DNA from: Cryptomeria japonica
Taxonomy: Eukaryota; Streptophyta; Pinopsida; Cupressales; Cupressaceae
Length of the DNA: 64,000 bases
NCBI RefSeq assembly: GCF_030272615.1
Contig: NC_081405.1
Location: 652,386,920-652,450,919 of the forward strand
Direction of reading: 5' to 3'
The notes under the pieces are model-generated. The model was not told the origin of the DNA. It did not search any database and saw only the letters and a program-made list of their open reading frames with translations. Positions 11,257-23,500 of this stretch are shown one piece after another; the first letter of the stretch is position 1, and each line of letters starts with the position of its first letter. The position numbers and the translations under genes are program-made.

Positions 11257-11943
11257 TTACCACTCACGGTGACCACTAGTATTTTTGGCTAGTGTGAGGA
11301 TCTGATATAATGACCAATACATGCCTTTTTCCCTTAAAGTGAACAAATTCAGGGAGAAGGGTTCCATGGAGCTAGGGACCACTACAGTTAACCCTCCTAT
11401 TTTAACAAAAAACTCCTTCAAAGGGCCACTCCTAAGGTGATCTTTCTGCACATCATAAACCTTGGCCAATGTTTCAAAATCAATAGGCTCTAATAAATTT
11501 GATGCCTCACTGAGCTTAAAAACATTCCTAAATTCATCATCATTGATTTCTATCAGGGCTCCTCCATTGACATTCCTCACACATCTAGCAACAAGATCAT
11601 AATTGTGTGTGATCTTGGTTAGTAAGTCTACATCCATAAAAACCCCAGGGACTATGAGCTTCCCCTTGTCTAGTTCCCATATGCTATTCATTGGGGCACT
11701 GGCATGTCTCTGACTTAACCCCATCTTAAAAAGACCCATCCCTGAAATCCCTATTTGTGAATCCCTTAACCATCTACCTTTGTCATACAAACCATCTCCA
11801 ATCCTTAGATAGGGGGCTCTAGGAACCAATTCTTTGATTTTGGCTGCAGTATTCGTAGACATAGTCAATTGTTCCAGGAAGTCATCACATATATTTCGAT
11901 CTTGATAATTTACCTTCCTTGTGAAATCCCTTCTTGGTGCCAT
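11257..11943 (-). pseudogene. ORF1 of the G LTR, N-terminal fragment in the duplicated segment
   Basis: It starts MAPRRDFTRKVNYQDRNIC at 11943 and stays open for ~215 codons of clear ORF1 sequence, ending in GMYWSLYQI near 11297. The last codons (to 11257) come from LTR leader sequence brought in at the duplication junction and are not part of the family protein. It has no internal stop, which makes it the cleanest ORF1 N-terminus in the window along with the one at 59512. Confidence 0.7.
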
Positions 11944-13120
11944 CCCATAAATGCAATTATATCAATTGAGGTTCAAACCAAACTTTGATAAAGCAAGCAT
12001 ACAGAAAACCTGATTATCAAACTATAATTAGCAAGTAAGACATAAAAAACCTATTACTCTTCTGAAGAAATTCGCTCTGCACTAGCTCCTCTACAATAAA
12101 CTTGTCAAAATGGTGCTAGTATTCAATTGATGCGAACCTTAATATGGCAACTTAGCATTGAATTGAGACATTAACCCCGCATGCTTAGCATTGAATTGGA
12201 GCTAAAAATGGGCTCCAATGGATCACAAGTTTTCTAAGTATTTCCCTATTTTGTTGTTTCGCCATTTCGCAATCTTTACCACTCATGGTGACCACTAGTC
12301 TTTTAACACAATCACCGGTTAAACCAAAGTGGGCCCTCAACAATCCTTTGGAGCCATGCACATCTGACAAGTCACCACTTCTCTCAATAGAACAACCCAT
12401 CTGTCTTGCCATGTCATCCACCATGTGATGGCCACATCACTTCGCTACTTCACGAAAGGTAATCTTCGTTTGATTTGAGGTTGTGAATCCATGTGAGGTG
12501 TCCGATCAACTACAATTTGATCGGTCTTTAAAACCACAACCCACTTATCCTTTGGGCCCACCAACCTTTTCGCCACTTCACAAACACTAAACCTCATGAA
12601 AATCTTCTTCGCGAAGCAATGACAATCATTAGATCTTTGGAAACTGCTTGCCTGTTAACCTTTTTGTGAGCACTTTTCCCAGGCCCTCCACCTTTTCGCT
12701 ACTTCGTGAAAGGCAAAACATGAACATCTTTTGGTCATAAATCTACGCACACCGTTGGATCAATTCCACACTAATCGTCCTTTAACCAAAGGAATCACTT
12801 ACCTTTGGGACCTGCCAACTCTTTCGCTATTTCGCAAAGGGTAAATCACAAGCATCTTGGGCTAGCGAAGCAACGCGAGCTATTGGATTCAATATAAGAT
12901 GCATTCCTTTTACCTGACTAACAATCCTTTGGCCGGGCCCACTTACCCTTTTCATTGCTTTGCATACGGTAAACCATGGTCATCTCTTCTTCGCAAACCA
13001 ACGGACACCACAGGATCAACTTTGACTTGCACAATTGTTAAGAAGCCCGACAAAGGTTACAAACAAGACATAGGCAAAGGCATAAAAATTAAGAATCATT
13101 TAAAACCTACCTAGGGAGAA
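11944..13120 (-). repeat. ~130-bp tandem array of the G LTR (3' LTR copy)
   Basis: This is the same array as at 1.9-3.2 kb, on the other strand. Motifs such as TTTTCGCCACTTCACAAA, TTTTCGCTACTTCGTGAAAGG and GGGCCCACCAACC recur at about 12437, 12565, 12695, 12822 and 12950, close to 128 bases apart. A part present in the 5' LTR (about 24.44-24.95 kb) is deleted here. Confidence 0.65.
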
Positions 13121-13468
13121 CCTAAAGGGGGGAACACCTACATGATGGAGAGACCCTTCCACTTAAGTGGAAAAATTAATGCAAGAAAAGAATGCAAGGG
13201 TTTTTAAAATATATAAAGGGTTAAATTTTTCCAAAACCTTAAACCCTCTTTGACTTAAAATACATAGGCAACAAGGCTATGCCAAACACATCTTTGCAAA
13301 TTCTTAGCCAATTATGGGACAAGAATACCCAATTTTCTAAACAGTGATAACAACAGCTCTAACTAGGGATGGTTGACTGCGAGATCAACATAAGAATTCA
13401 AAAACTCTGGAGAACAGACTAAAACACAAGCCCAAAAACAACAAGCATAAACAAACCTAATATGTACA

Positions 13469-13738
13469 GACTAAAACCTACCGTGCATGGACTTAAGAGA
13501 AGTAATGTTTCAGGAATTGTCCATGCACTGGAAATTCCTATACCTCACCATTCATTCTCTACAAAAAATATGAATCCTTTCCATTAAGACCATAAACCAT
13601 AGAGGGGCCTATCCATAGTGACTCAATTTTTTTGTGTTTTCCTTTATCTTGTCCTTTTGCATTCCATTGAAGAACCATATCAATAATTTGAAACTTTCTT
13701 AACAAGGTTCTTTTGTCAAATAGATATTTGGACTACAA
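13469..13738 (-). other. 3' untranslated stretch of gypsy element G
   Basis: This lies between the end of the integrase frame and the 3' LTR. No ORF is visible. A clear polypurine tract, expected immediately before the LTR on this strand, is not obvious (the adjacent bases read GGTAGGTTTTAGTC), so either the tract has decayed or the LTR border is a few bases off. Confidence 0.4.
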
Positions 13739-16096
13739 CTAGATCTTCAAATTCCTCTTATGAGCCAAAGTTCTAATTTCTTCCACCTCCACCATCTGAA
13801 TCATTCTGTCTTCCATAAGTTCAGATAAATCCATGTCTTCAGCTTGCAAGAACTTGTAGGTTGGAAGATGATTATTGATTGGCACCCTGGATTGTGTGCC
13901 ATAGACCAATTCAAAAGGTGAAACCCCAATTTCTTTCTTGACAGTAACCCTGTCTGCCCATAGAGCCAACATTAACTTATGGTCCCAAGACCTTTTGTTC
14001 TCCTCAAGGATTTTCTTAATAATGTTCAAAAGGCTCTTATTGTTGGATTCAGATTGCCGATTACCCCTAGGATGATATGGCGAAGAGTGGGACATAACTA
14101 TTCTATGGTTGGTGAAAAATTCAATGAACTCCTCTAACCTGAAGCTCATGGCATTATCCATCACCAGTTTTACAGGGACACCAAATCTGGTTATGACATT
14201 ATCCATCAGGAAGTCAATAAAAACCTTACTTGTGGCTCTCCTAGTGGGTATAGCTTCAATCTGCTTGGTGAAATAATCAGTAGCCACTATAATCCACCTA
14301 TGACCTCTTCCTGATTTCTCAATGATTTCTCTAATAAAATCAATGCCACATTAGACAAAAGGGGCTTCTACTGTGACTGGGTTGAGGGGTAAGGCTCCCT
14401 CATACTTCAATTTAGATGAAATTTTTTGGCATGGGTCACATCTCCGAACATGTTCATGGGCATCTTTAAACAAGGTAGGCCAATAATATCCAGCCCGAAC
14501 TATCTTACTAGCAGTTGTTTTGGTAGAGTAGTGACCTCCACATACTCCATCATGCATTTCAGTTAACATCTTTCTAGCTTGGGATTTGTCCAAACACATC
14601 AATAATGCCCCATCTCTATCCTGCCAATACAGATCACCCTAAATAAGGACATATTTTTGAGATTTTAGTCTCAATGTCCTTCTCTGGTTGTGGGTCATTC
14701 CCTTTGTATATGTTGCATCCCTTAAAAAATGCACTATCTCTGAGTACCAGGGTTGTGTCTCAATACTTGCGACCAAGATGTTCTCAATTTCAGCATTATT
14801 CACCTCAACATCAAGAACATTTGATTTAGCCATCAACTTAGCAAGGCCTAAATCTCTCACCAATTTAGTGATCTTAATCTCTAAATCAAACTCCTAAATT
14901 CTAGTTATCCATCTGCATCTTTTACCAGTGATGTTAGACTGAGATAAAATATCTTTGATAGCCGCATGTGGGACATAAGAAATCACTTGTGCATTCACAA
15001 GATATGGCCTAAACACTTTTACGGCCTTAACCAAAGCATATGCTTGTTTTGCCATGATTTCATATTTTAAATTTGCAGCCTGTAAAGATTTGCTCTAAAA
15101 GGCTATAGGATTTTCATATCCTTCATTATCCTTTTGTAGAAGAACTGCAGCCACTATACGATATGAAGCAAAAGAAAATAGAGAGAAAGGCTTACTGTAG
15201 TCAGGGGACTTCAACACTGGTGCCTCCTAGATAGCTCTTTTAATTTCACCAAAAGCCTTTGAAGCTTCTTCATCCTAGCAGAACTTTGTATCCCTCTTAA
15301 GCAATCTAACAATGGGCTTGACTATCTCTCCAAAATTGGCAATGAATCTTCTAACAAAATTTACCTTGCCCAAGAAAGATTGGATACCTTTAACACTCTT
15401 TGGCTCAAGTACATTATTTATAGCTTCAATTCTTTCAGGGTCTATTCTAGCCCCTTCCTTGGAGACAATGTGCCTGAGTAGCTTCCCTTCAGTGACAGCA
15501 AAATGGCACTTTTTCGGATTTAAGGAGACACCAAATTCTAGAGCTTTATTGAAAACCTTTTCCAAGTGCCCATAGTGGTCATCTAGCCTTTTGGAGAAAC
15601 ATGTTAAATCATCTTGATACACTACCATAATAATGTTAATGAATTCCTTGAAAGCTACATCCATTGCTCTTTGAAAAGTAGCTCATGCATTTTTCAAACC
15701 AAAAGGCATTCTTACATATACATATGTCCCACAAGGGGTGGTAAAAGCAGTCTTGAATTGTTCAGATTCTTTCACTAACACCTAATTATATCTTGAGAAT
15801 CCATCCATCATAGACAAAAGGTCACAGCCAGTTACTCTCTGCAACATTGGTTCCATATTAGGAGAAGAATAATTGTCTTTCAAAGAAGCAACATTTAGGT
15901 TCCTAAAATCAACACAGAGCCTTATGTCCCCATTCTTCTTCCTAACTGGGACCAAATTAGACACCCATGATGAATGCCTTATAGGCTTAATGATCCTCCC
16001 TTCCCTTAACTTGGTTAATTCTTGTTGCATTTTAGATTCCAATAGGGGGTTGATAGGTCTTTGTTTCTGTCTAAAAGGCTTAGCATCTGGAAGCAA
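13739..16096 (-). pseudogene. pol: Ty3/gypsy pol: reverse transcriptase, RNase H, integrase
   Basis: It copies the element's RNA into DNA and inserts it in the nucleus. A single reading frame covers the whole span, interrupted only by stops. The RT (16096-15275) shows KPIRHSSWVSNLVPVRKKNG, RLCVDFRNLN and the catalytic box VVYQDDL. RNase H follows to about 14900 (SPDYSKPFSLFS, SKSLQAANLKYEIMAKQAYA). The integrase has the HHCC finger (GVCGGHYSTKTTASKI ... RRCDPCQK, 14560-14430). Its core residues are D in VATDYFTK, D in LVMDNAMSF and E in NRQSESNNK (14287-14000). The order RT-RH-IN identifies Ty3/gypsy. The stops fall mostly at codons that suggest CAG (TRI*EFDLEIK, VLI*GDLYWQ) or TGG (FC*DEEASKAF). 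The frame is otherwise intact, so this copy died mainly by point mutation. Confidence 0.9.
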
Positions 16097-16263
16097 AGGG
16101 ACTTCATGCTAAAATGGATCTTGTCTATATGCCTTCAGATCTTCATAAGACCAAGTAAAAACATGCTTAGATTTCTTCAATAAATTAATAAGGTGAACTA
16201 TGACATGAGGAGACAAATTTTTTCCAATATACACCAACTTAGAGGATAATTTTGTCCCTAGGT

Positions 16264-16740
16264 TTACTTCCTCCAATTCATCCAACTTGGTGGTTGACTA
16301 CTGATGCAAATGACTGTCACTGTAGCTTTAGGGAATTCTGCTATTTTTACTTCCACATCTTTCATTGTACCTATCACTAGCACTTCTCTATTGTCCATAG
16401 CATAACACTTCCCATACACTGTACTTACTGACAACCCTAATTCTTTCATGACACCATATGGCATCACATTTGCGACTGCACCAGAATCTATCATATAGTT
16501 TTTAATTAACCGATTATTTACTAACAAAGTAACATAGTAAGGATCAACTTGTGAAGGCTCTTGTGTAATAGTTGTTCCAACATATACCTCTGGGGTTTGC
16601 AGCTCATGATCCTTTTCATCCTTGATTGAACCCAAAGGCAAAGTTGTGCTATTGTTAGATATCTTAGAAAATAAAGATAAAGCAACTTCTCTATGTTCCT
16701 TTATTTTCAATAATTCTATCAATGGGACTGTAACCTTCAT
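16264..16740 (-). pseudogene. pro: Gypsy aspartic protease region
   Basis: It would process the Gag-Pol polyprotein. The retropepsin motif YMIDSGAVANVMPY lies near the middle (about 16490), followed by GLSVSTVYGKCYAMDNRE and a hydrophobic strand-rich end (TVTVICIS), as usual for plant gypsy proteases. It is in the same frame as the upstream Gag segment 16741-17754 and separated from it by a TAG. A frameshift lies between this segment and the RT frame that begins at about 16096. It forms the middle of gag-pro-pol of element G. Confidence 0.85.
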
Positions 16741-18990
16741 CTAGGTAAGAGCCTGAGTCATATCAAAAGTTAAATTATTAATCAACTTGGTATTAATCTT
16801 AACTTTGTCAGTCTTAGGCTGACTTGCCTTCTTCATTGTGGTAGTTCCTTGTACATCACGAGTAGCATTATTACCCATACCCTTGGCTACATCTTTAATT
16901 TGGTTATTCTTTTCTTGACCATCTTGAGGCAAGGTGGCATTACTTATTGCTTTCTTCTGGGATACTTCTTTTATAAACATTGAGCTAGGTTCACCTTGAT
17001 ACCCATCTTTCTTACTACTTCTCAAGTTGTAATTATGCTTGGCTTTGGCTATGGCAGCCTTAGTGAGATTTCTTACTTCTTCATCACTGGGTCTTTGGAG
17101 ATGAACCTCTTCATCTTCAACAGTCACCACATTCAAGGTAGGATTCCAATCAAGTGTCAATTGTCCTTGGTAAGATCTATTACTATTTAGCACATCACAT
17201 TCACTAAAATCACTTTGTAATGACTCAACATCACTTTTAATAATAGTTTCAAACATATTAATATCAGGCTCAGCCTCTTTTCTCATGGATTTTTCGAGGG
17301 CTTGAGCTACAACACATTGATGAGGAGAACATGGTCCATCACAAGCCATGCACTAAGGAGTATTCTCCATATTATGAACATTTCCTCCTTTCAAAGGATC
17401 TGGGGTATCTTGGTTCTGAGTGTTTTTTGGCTTCTCATTTTGAGGTTTGCCATCTTTCCAAGTTGTATTGTAAGGCATGGCATGCAACCTAGGAGGCCTA
17501 TCTTGCCAATTGTAATGAGGATTATCATTTTTACTCAACTTGGCAGTAAGATCTTTCATGACAATCACTAATTTCTCTATTTTTTCATCTTCCTTAGTAA
17601 CTTTATTAGGTTGTTGTTTTGATTCTTGCCACAACCTTCCATTAGTTCTCCTTCCTACTTTCCCAGATGCTTTGCTATTACTTTCCATATTTATAGCAAT
17701 TCTAAAAGCATCCCTCAAACTATGTGGGTTTTTGTCCCTACGAATATAGGTCATTTTATAATCAAAAGCATTGTAATAAGTATTCAGACACTTGATATAG
17801 CCTATGCATCACTTTCTGAAATCTAGCATTGAAGTCTATGACAATTTTATTATTAGGCTTTCTAATATTATTGAACTCATTGAGCATAAAGCTCACATTT
17901 GTCTTGTCACCATATTGCTCTTGAAAGCAGTTCTTAAAATCTTCCCAAGGCCCAATACTATTCACAAGGAGACCTCTATACCAATCCATCGCATCATCTA
18001 CTAAGGACTGTACAAACAATTTCATGATGACATCTTCATCTACAATTTCATAATCATTTATCAAGTCACCAAAATATTTAAGGTACTCTTATACACTAAC
18101 TACATTATTACCAGCAAATTTGTGGAGTCTATCCCTTAATAACTCCAAGTTAATGGGTCTTCTCTGAAATTGATTAGCAACAAGGTTATTTCCCATATTC
18201 ATTCTTACATTAGGGCCATGAGTCAGAAGGATCTGGTTACCTTGGTTAGTAACAAGGGAAGGGCTTGATTAACTGGGATAGTGCTCATAGGCAAGGTTGA
18301 CTAAATTTTGATTGGAGGGAGTGAGGCTTGTTGAGGAACAAGTTTATCCAGGTCTGTTGAAGGAAAATTTATAGGAGGAGCCTTTAGATAATTAATCTTC
18401 CTTTTAACCTCTTGATTGGCTGCTTCTAATTCAGCCTTTTCCAACTCCCTCGATAGATCTTCCTTCTCTTTCCTCATCCTCTCAATCTCTCTCTCACGTG
18501 CAGATAGCGTATGAGAGATTTCCGTTGTAGTCTTAGATCCAGACCCATCTTCCATGCACTTCTATTTCCCTTTGTCAACATTATTTCTAACAGGTTGTGG
18601 GTCACTAAGGACTTCCCTATTTAGTTACAGAACAGATTTATATGCAAGGTTGGTCTTGGCAACTAGAATTTCTTTGATGACTGGACCTTCTTCCTCACTC
18701 TTATCCCTCTCTTGGGTGAATAACTCAAGATCAGCAATTTGTCTTAGAAGCCTACCCCTCTGAATTAATTTATCTTTCACTTCTTTTTCTTTATTTGCTT
18801 CCTTTTGTGCTCTTAAGGAAATTAAGTGATGGACTCTTCTATTGAGGGTTTCAATTTCTTGGGATACCTTATCTTCATCAGGGAACATTTCTTCAGAATC
18901 TGACACATTTACTTGGTCGATATCAATTAAACTAATGTTTCCATCAACTATTCTAGGTAAGGAATCTATCTTAATATTTGAACTATTCAT
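16741..18990 (-). pseudogene. gag: Gypsy gag of element G
   Basis: Gag forms the particle that packages the element RNA. The N-terminal part (18990-18301) is charged and coiled-coil (REREIERMRKEKEDLSREL). The conserved retrotransposon gag domain lies at 18064-17762, with DEDVIMKLFVQSLVDDAMDW, WEDFKNCFQEQY and IVIDFNARFQKV. The C-terminal part contains a Cys-rich string CMACDGPCSPHQC (about 17346) in place of a canonical CCHC knuckle, then a long acidic linker. A frameshift separates the coiled-coil part from the gag domain, and another follows the gag domain near 17760. Several TAG stops are present. Related reading in 18987-19193 suggests the protein began slightly further upstream, but no start can be chosen. 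Confidence 0.8.
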
Positions 18991-19193
18991 GTCCTTCCCA
19001 GATAGACTAGTATGAGAGATCCTCTGATTTTAAACTGGGGCATCTTCAATATTACCAAACAAACCAGAATGGAAACCCAGAATGTCTTGCTCAGATTCAC
19101 GGGAAGAAGAATTTGAATTTGCATATATAGGTCTTTCAGATGACTTACCCATATTAATGCTCTTTTGTACCCAGGCAGCATTAGATGGCTCAT

Positions 19194-19566
19194 GTATGAC
19201 TAATCTTTTCTAGCCTCTCTGTGCCTATTTAGGTAATCCCTCTTGCAATGTCTCTTAAGGATGCTTCCTTAGGAAAGACTTGGTGTTCCTTCCTCTCTGC
19301 ATTATACTTGTTTTTCTTAAAAGATTTATACTTATTTAGAAGGACTGGTTATACTTGTCAAAGTCGCCACCCACACAAATTATGAGGAAATAAGAAAACA
19401 AGTTTTGACCAATCACTTGCAAAGATTTAAAAAATCAAGAATATTTTCAAAGAGAAAGATAGCACAAATGAGAGATAATGTGATCTTCCAAAACATCATA
19501 GAGATCCAAACAAAATTCCAAACTAATTTAGGTACCAATCTGTAACATAGATACACACTATGTCTA
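19194..19566 (-). other. Untranslated leader between PBS and gag of element G
   Basis: This stretch contains no ORF of note. It lies downstream of the PBS on the minus strand and upstream of the first gag-like reading, as expected for an LTR-retrotransposon leader. Confidence 0.5.
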
Positions 19567-19584
19567 TCCCCAGCAGAGTCGCCA
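19567..19584 (-). other. Primer-binding site of gypsy element G (tRNA-Arg-like)
   Basis: On the minus strand this reads TGGCGACTCTGCTGGGGA, the type of PBS described for Ogre/Tat gypsy elements and complementary to the 3' end of a plant tRNA-Arg. It starts four bases after the ...CA end of the 5' LTR (19589), which fixes that LTR border. Confidence 0.75.
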
Positions 19585-20421
19585 CTTTTGTTGCTCTCAA
19601 ATTTTGATTTCTCTTCTATCCTTCCTATAAGAAATTAAGTAACTCTGTTTGCATATGAAGAGATTGAGGAAACAAAACTCAAGAATAACATATAAGAAGG
19701 TTTCAAAACCTTCTACACTAAACTTATCCAAAGTTCAAGTGGGTATACCTTCTGTGAATATTTTCGCACTTTAAGATTGAGATCCATGGTAAACCAGTGC
19801 TAAAAACCCATGGATTTCATCACCTCAATGAAACTGAAACATTAAAAGAAAAACTCATGTTCATTTTCAATATTGATCTTCAATAAAGATAAAAAGAATC
19901 CAACAATTGGATACCAGTGCCTTATTCGGGCTACAGAGTCACCCAAATCAAATTAAAATTCCAAAACTAAACAATCCCATACATTTCACCACCTCGACCT
20001 TAGCTAGCCCCATACATGCCTAACATATACATGAGTTTTATCCTCTAAAAATGAAAACCGTTCATCCAATTCAAAATGAGAAAACAATTGATTTACTGAT
20101 AGAGACATTTCAAGCATATTTAATTTCTCTCCCTTGAAGAGAAAATCTAGAAACATATCCATATGACTGTCTTACAATCCATGTTCAATCAAATAACCCT
20201 AGATTATTCAAATGAAACCAACAAATTAATGAATGCACACCAGAAGACAAAATAGATTGAGGCCAGAAAAGTGTCAATTTGTATCCTTATATTCATTTTG
20301 AAAAATAATCTTACATGATTCAAAGTATTCTCTATGATAGCTAGAAAAAACCCAGATATATATTTCTGCAGAGTTTCTTTATGAAATTTCTTGTGATCCC
20401 TTTTCTCTTAGTCCCGATATC

Positions 20422-20430
20422 CATTTATAA
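20422..20430 (-). promoter_or_regulatory. TATA box of the G LTR
   Basis: TTATAAATGG on the minus strand lies in a conserved context (TTGTATGCATCCATA upstream) also present at 63.2 kb. It lies about 80 bases after the ORF1 stop and about 830 bases before the LTR end, so ORF1 belongs to U3 if this is the element's promoter. Confidence 0.6.
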
Positions 20431-20505
20431 CATTATGGATGCATACAAGCTTCAAACATTCCTAAGAAATGTTTGTTACAAACCGTAATGTCCTCCAAGA
20501 AATAG

Positions 20506-23500
20506 TTAAAAGTCCTTTTCGGTATCAATGGCCTCTTCAGTGTGTTGCCCCTCTGTAACATCTTCTAACTGCTTCGGGTTTCCTTCTTCTTGCACCACAT
20601 ACTTTTTAGTCCACTCTTAGAATATGTCATTAGTAGGCCATGAGAAGCTAACAATTTTTCCTTTCAACTTAACCAACCTTTTCCAAGAGTTTATCACTTT
20701 ATTAACCTCTAAATTCAAAAAGCCATAATGTGACTTTATCTTTTCTATTTCTTCAATTGTCTTGACAAATAGGGATGCATCATCTATATTAATGATTCCA
20801 TTCACCCTTAGAAACATGTTAGCTCCTCATTCATCAAGCCATGCTTTTTTGTCTTTTAGCTGATTTGGATTAACAAAAACCCCAGGAAATAATTCAAACT
20901 TGTGCTCAGTATATTCTTTCTTATACAAGTTGATTTTCCTCTCTATACTAGCTCTTCCTTCTGTCAACTTTTTCATTCCTTTTTCCATTTCATAAGTGGA
21001 TTTAATAATGGCATTGAATCCTGCCTCATCATAGGATGCACACATAAGTTCTTGATCCACTTCCCTACGCATCCACTTATCCAAAATTGGCTCCAGAATA
21101 GCCTTGTCCTCACTCAAATCATTCCAAATATCAAAAATCTTCTTCATGCTATTGTGCACCATGGAAGACCCTATTGTGTCAGCAAAGCTCAAAATTGTGG
21201 CCTTTACCTTTTCCTCATATTTATTAAAAAATAGGACCCGAGCCTGTTTTAACTTCTCCATTCATGTTCAATGGTCTCAGATGGTTGAAAACCAGAAGGC
21301 ATAGGAGAAGGGGGAAATTCGATGATAGGACTAGTGCATGGAGGTTGTGTATGAGAAGAAGCTATCATTAGAGTAGAGGACTCACCATGATGGTACTGCC
21401 CTTCCAATTGACACTTCAATTCAGAAATGATGTTATCTTGGTTAGCTATTCCTTCTTTGGCCTCATTATAAGCCTTCAAGATTGTCTCTAATTTCAACTG
21501 GAGATTAGCTTTTTCCTTTGCCTCCTTTTATGCCACTCCTACACTAAATTATGTAGTGTTTAAGATTGTGCTAGCAGCCTCTACCACCCCTGTATCCTAA
21601 ACTCTATTTACTATCATGCCTCCTACAAAATTAGATCCTGAGGTATCCTTCCTTCTACTTTCATCCCTCTTTAGGGACCACATGACCAGAACAACATTAT
21701 CTTTGTTGAATGTCACTCCCTCCATAGGCTTGGTCTCTTTCCTGACTGCTTCAAGTACCAAGGCATCTGCTATATCCCATTCAGGGAGGAGTAGAACACC
21801 AACCTTTGACACCATTTCTCTTCCAGCTTCAGGAGTGATGGCTTTGAATTCAGTCATCATTTCTTTTTTTACTTCTTCCTCCACTAAGGTTGTATCTTTA
21901 TGAGGCTTCTCACTCATTCTCTTTTCACACCTTGCCTTGAAATGTTCAATGTTTTGTTTCCATACAAATTGCATGAAGGCCCCTATTGTGAAAAAATTGT
22001 TGTCAGCTAGGAACTCTTCACTAGCTTGCTTGATAGTTGGGTCTATCTCTTTCCCTTTGAATTCATTTTCAGTTAAGTTCATCTTGGCACTAGATGGATC
22101 TTCTGGCATTCCCTCTTGTGTCTCTTCATAGGTGTAAGCAATCTCTCCAAGGCTTCCTAATTGCAAGAATTGTTCTGCTACTACTTGTTCATCTCCTAGG
22201 TGGATAGGGGATTGAGATGGAGAATATAGAGTTTCATCTATCTGCACTTCTTTCCCCACCCTTTTCCTTTTAGGGGATTCTTGGATGCCAATGACATCTT
22301 CAATTGTTCTCTTCCCTCTTGAAGTGGAGGGCTCACCTCTTACCGACATCAATACACTATATCTTGATTTTTTATGCATCACATAATCACTGGGAGGGAT
22401 GGCTTTAGAAAAAGAAGGCTTAGCTAGAACTAACTTAGCCTTGTCAGGGTTATCTCTTATCATAACCTCCCTCTTTTCTTTTAGAGTTTGCATTAAATCT
22501 TCAGAATAAAGAATTAAGAATTTTACCTTTTCCTCAAAGGGATTAAAGCTAGATAGAGGGTCATAACTACTATCAAATTGATGAATGAAATCCAAACCCT
22601 TTTTGTATGCCACCCATTTTTCTTTCCTCAGTTCTTGCTAATCCAAACTAAATTCATTTCTAATTAGGTCCTCAAGGAAATGAAATTGGTGTGGCCTACC
22701 TTTGCATACTGCTCTCTTCCTAAACATGCCGTTGAAAAAGTCCTTAGGGTCAGCAAACCTGGTTACTGCAGTAGACAACCTATATGGTTGAAAAAAGTCA
22801 TCAAAGAATTTCCAACCACCTTTAGTGATTAAGAATTGATGGGCCATGGTAATAGTTGGGAAAATAGTCCCTTTACCCCTATTTGTCAACTCTGCCTCTT
22901 GCACGCCTCCAATTTGCCTTAAGATCTCTGCAATTCCTATCTTCAATGGCACTTGATAAGGCAATAAGAATGGAGTACCTCTGAAACCATAAACTCTGAA
23001 AACTATATAGACAGGGTACAAATACATATCACCCCAATTATGAGAAATCTTAATACCTTCAGAAAACTCCTTAGGCCTGAGGAAATCCAAAAGAGCCTTT
23101 GGGATCCTAGGGTTCTGTGGGCATAGAAGAATCCTAAGCCTAGATGCAAAGAATCTATCAAACTTCAAATAACTGGCATCCTCTCTATCCCAAGACAAAA
23201 TTATGCTCCACAATTACACATACATCTCCTCACCTTCCTTTTGTCTGACCAAATCCATTTCTTTAGCAAAATAATCAACTCCTTTGAACAAAAATATGTG
23301 CATTAGAAGAGAATACCATCCAAAAGGTCTATCCACTTTACCATTTTTTATCCCTACCAGGCCTGTATGAATTGCATCAGTGAGGTAAGGTGCATAATAA
23401 AATGTTACTGCTAGAGAAGGGTTCAATATTTGTGCCATCATTAACATATAATGGGTTGGCATGGTTGTTTCAACATCTTCTCCAAGGATTTGACCAATAC

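Larger units (their letters stand above)
8840..13468 (-). repeat. 3' LTR of gypsy element G, rearranged and truncated
   Basis: On the minus strand the LTR starts TGTACATATTAGG at 13468, directly downstream of the element's integrase. The plus-strand sequence up to 13468 matches that up to 26120, where the 5' LTR starts, and similarity ends at the same base pair in both. It then runs through the repeat array (13.1-11.95 kb) and ORF1 codons 1 to ~215 (11943-11297). There it jumps back into LTR leader (11296-10701) and a second ORF1 start (10700), so part is duplicated. It ends at 8840 against the CACTA element. The TATA box and R/U5 part of the LTR are therefore missing. Confidence 0.7.

Noticed and set aside
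18554-18763. Plus-strand ORFs over the gypsy gag and pol (for example 15312-15575, 17302-17571, 18554-18763)
   Set aside because: Shadows of the minus-strand polyprotein; composition is Ser/Leu/Phe-rich, as in reverse-strand reading of Glu/Lys-rich genes.
19567-19584. tRNA gene
   Set aside because: The match is only to the 3' end of a tRNA, as expected for a primer-binding site; no cloverleaf is present around it.
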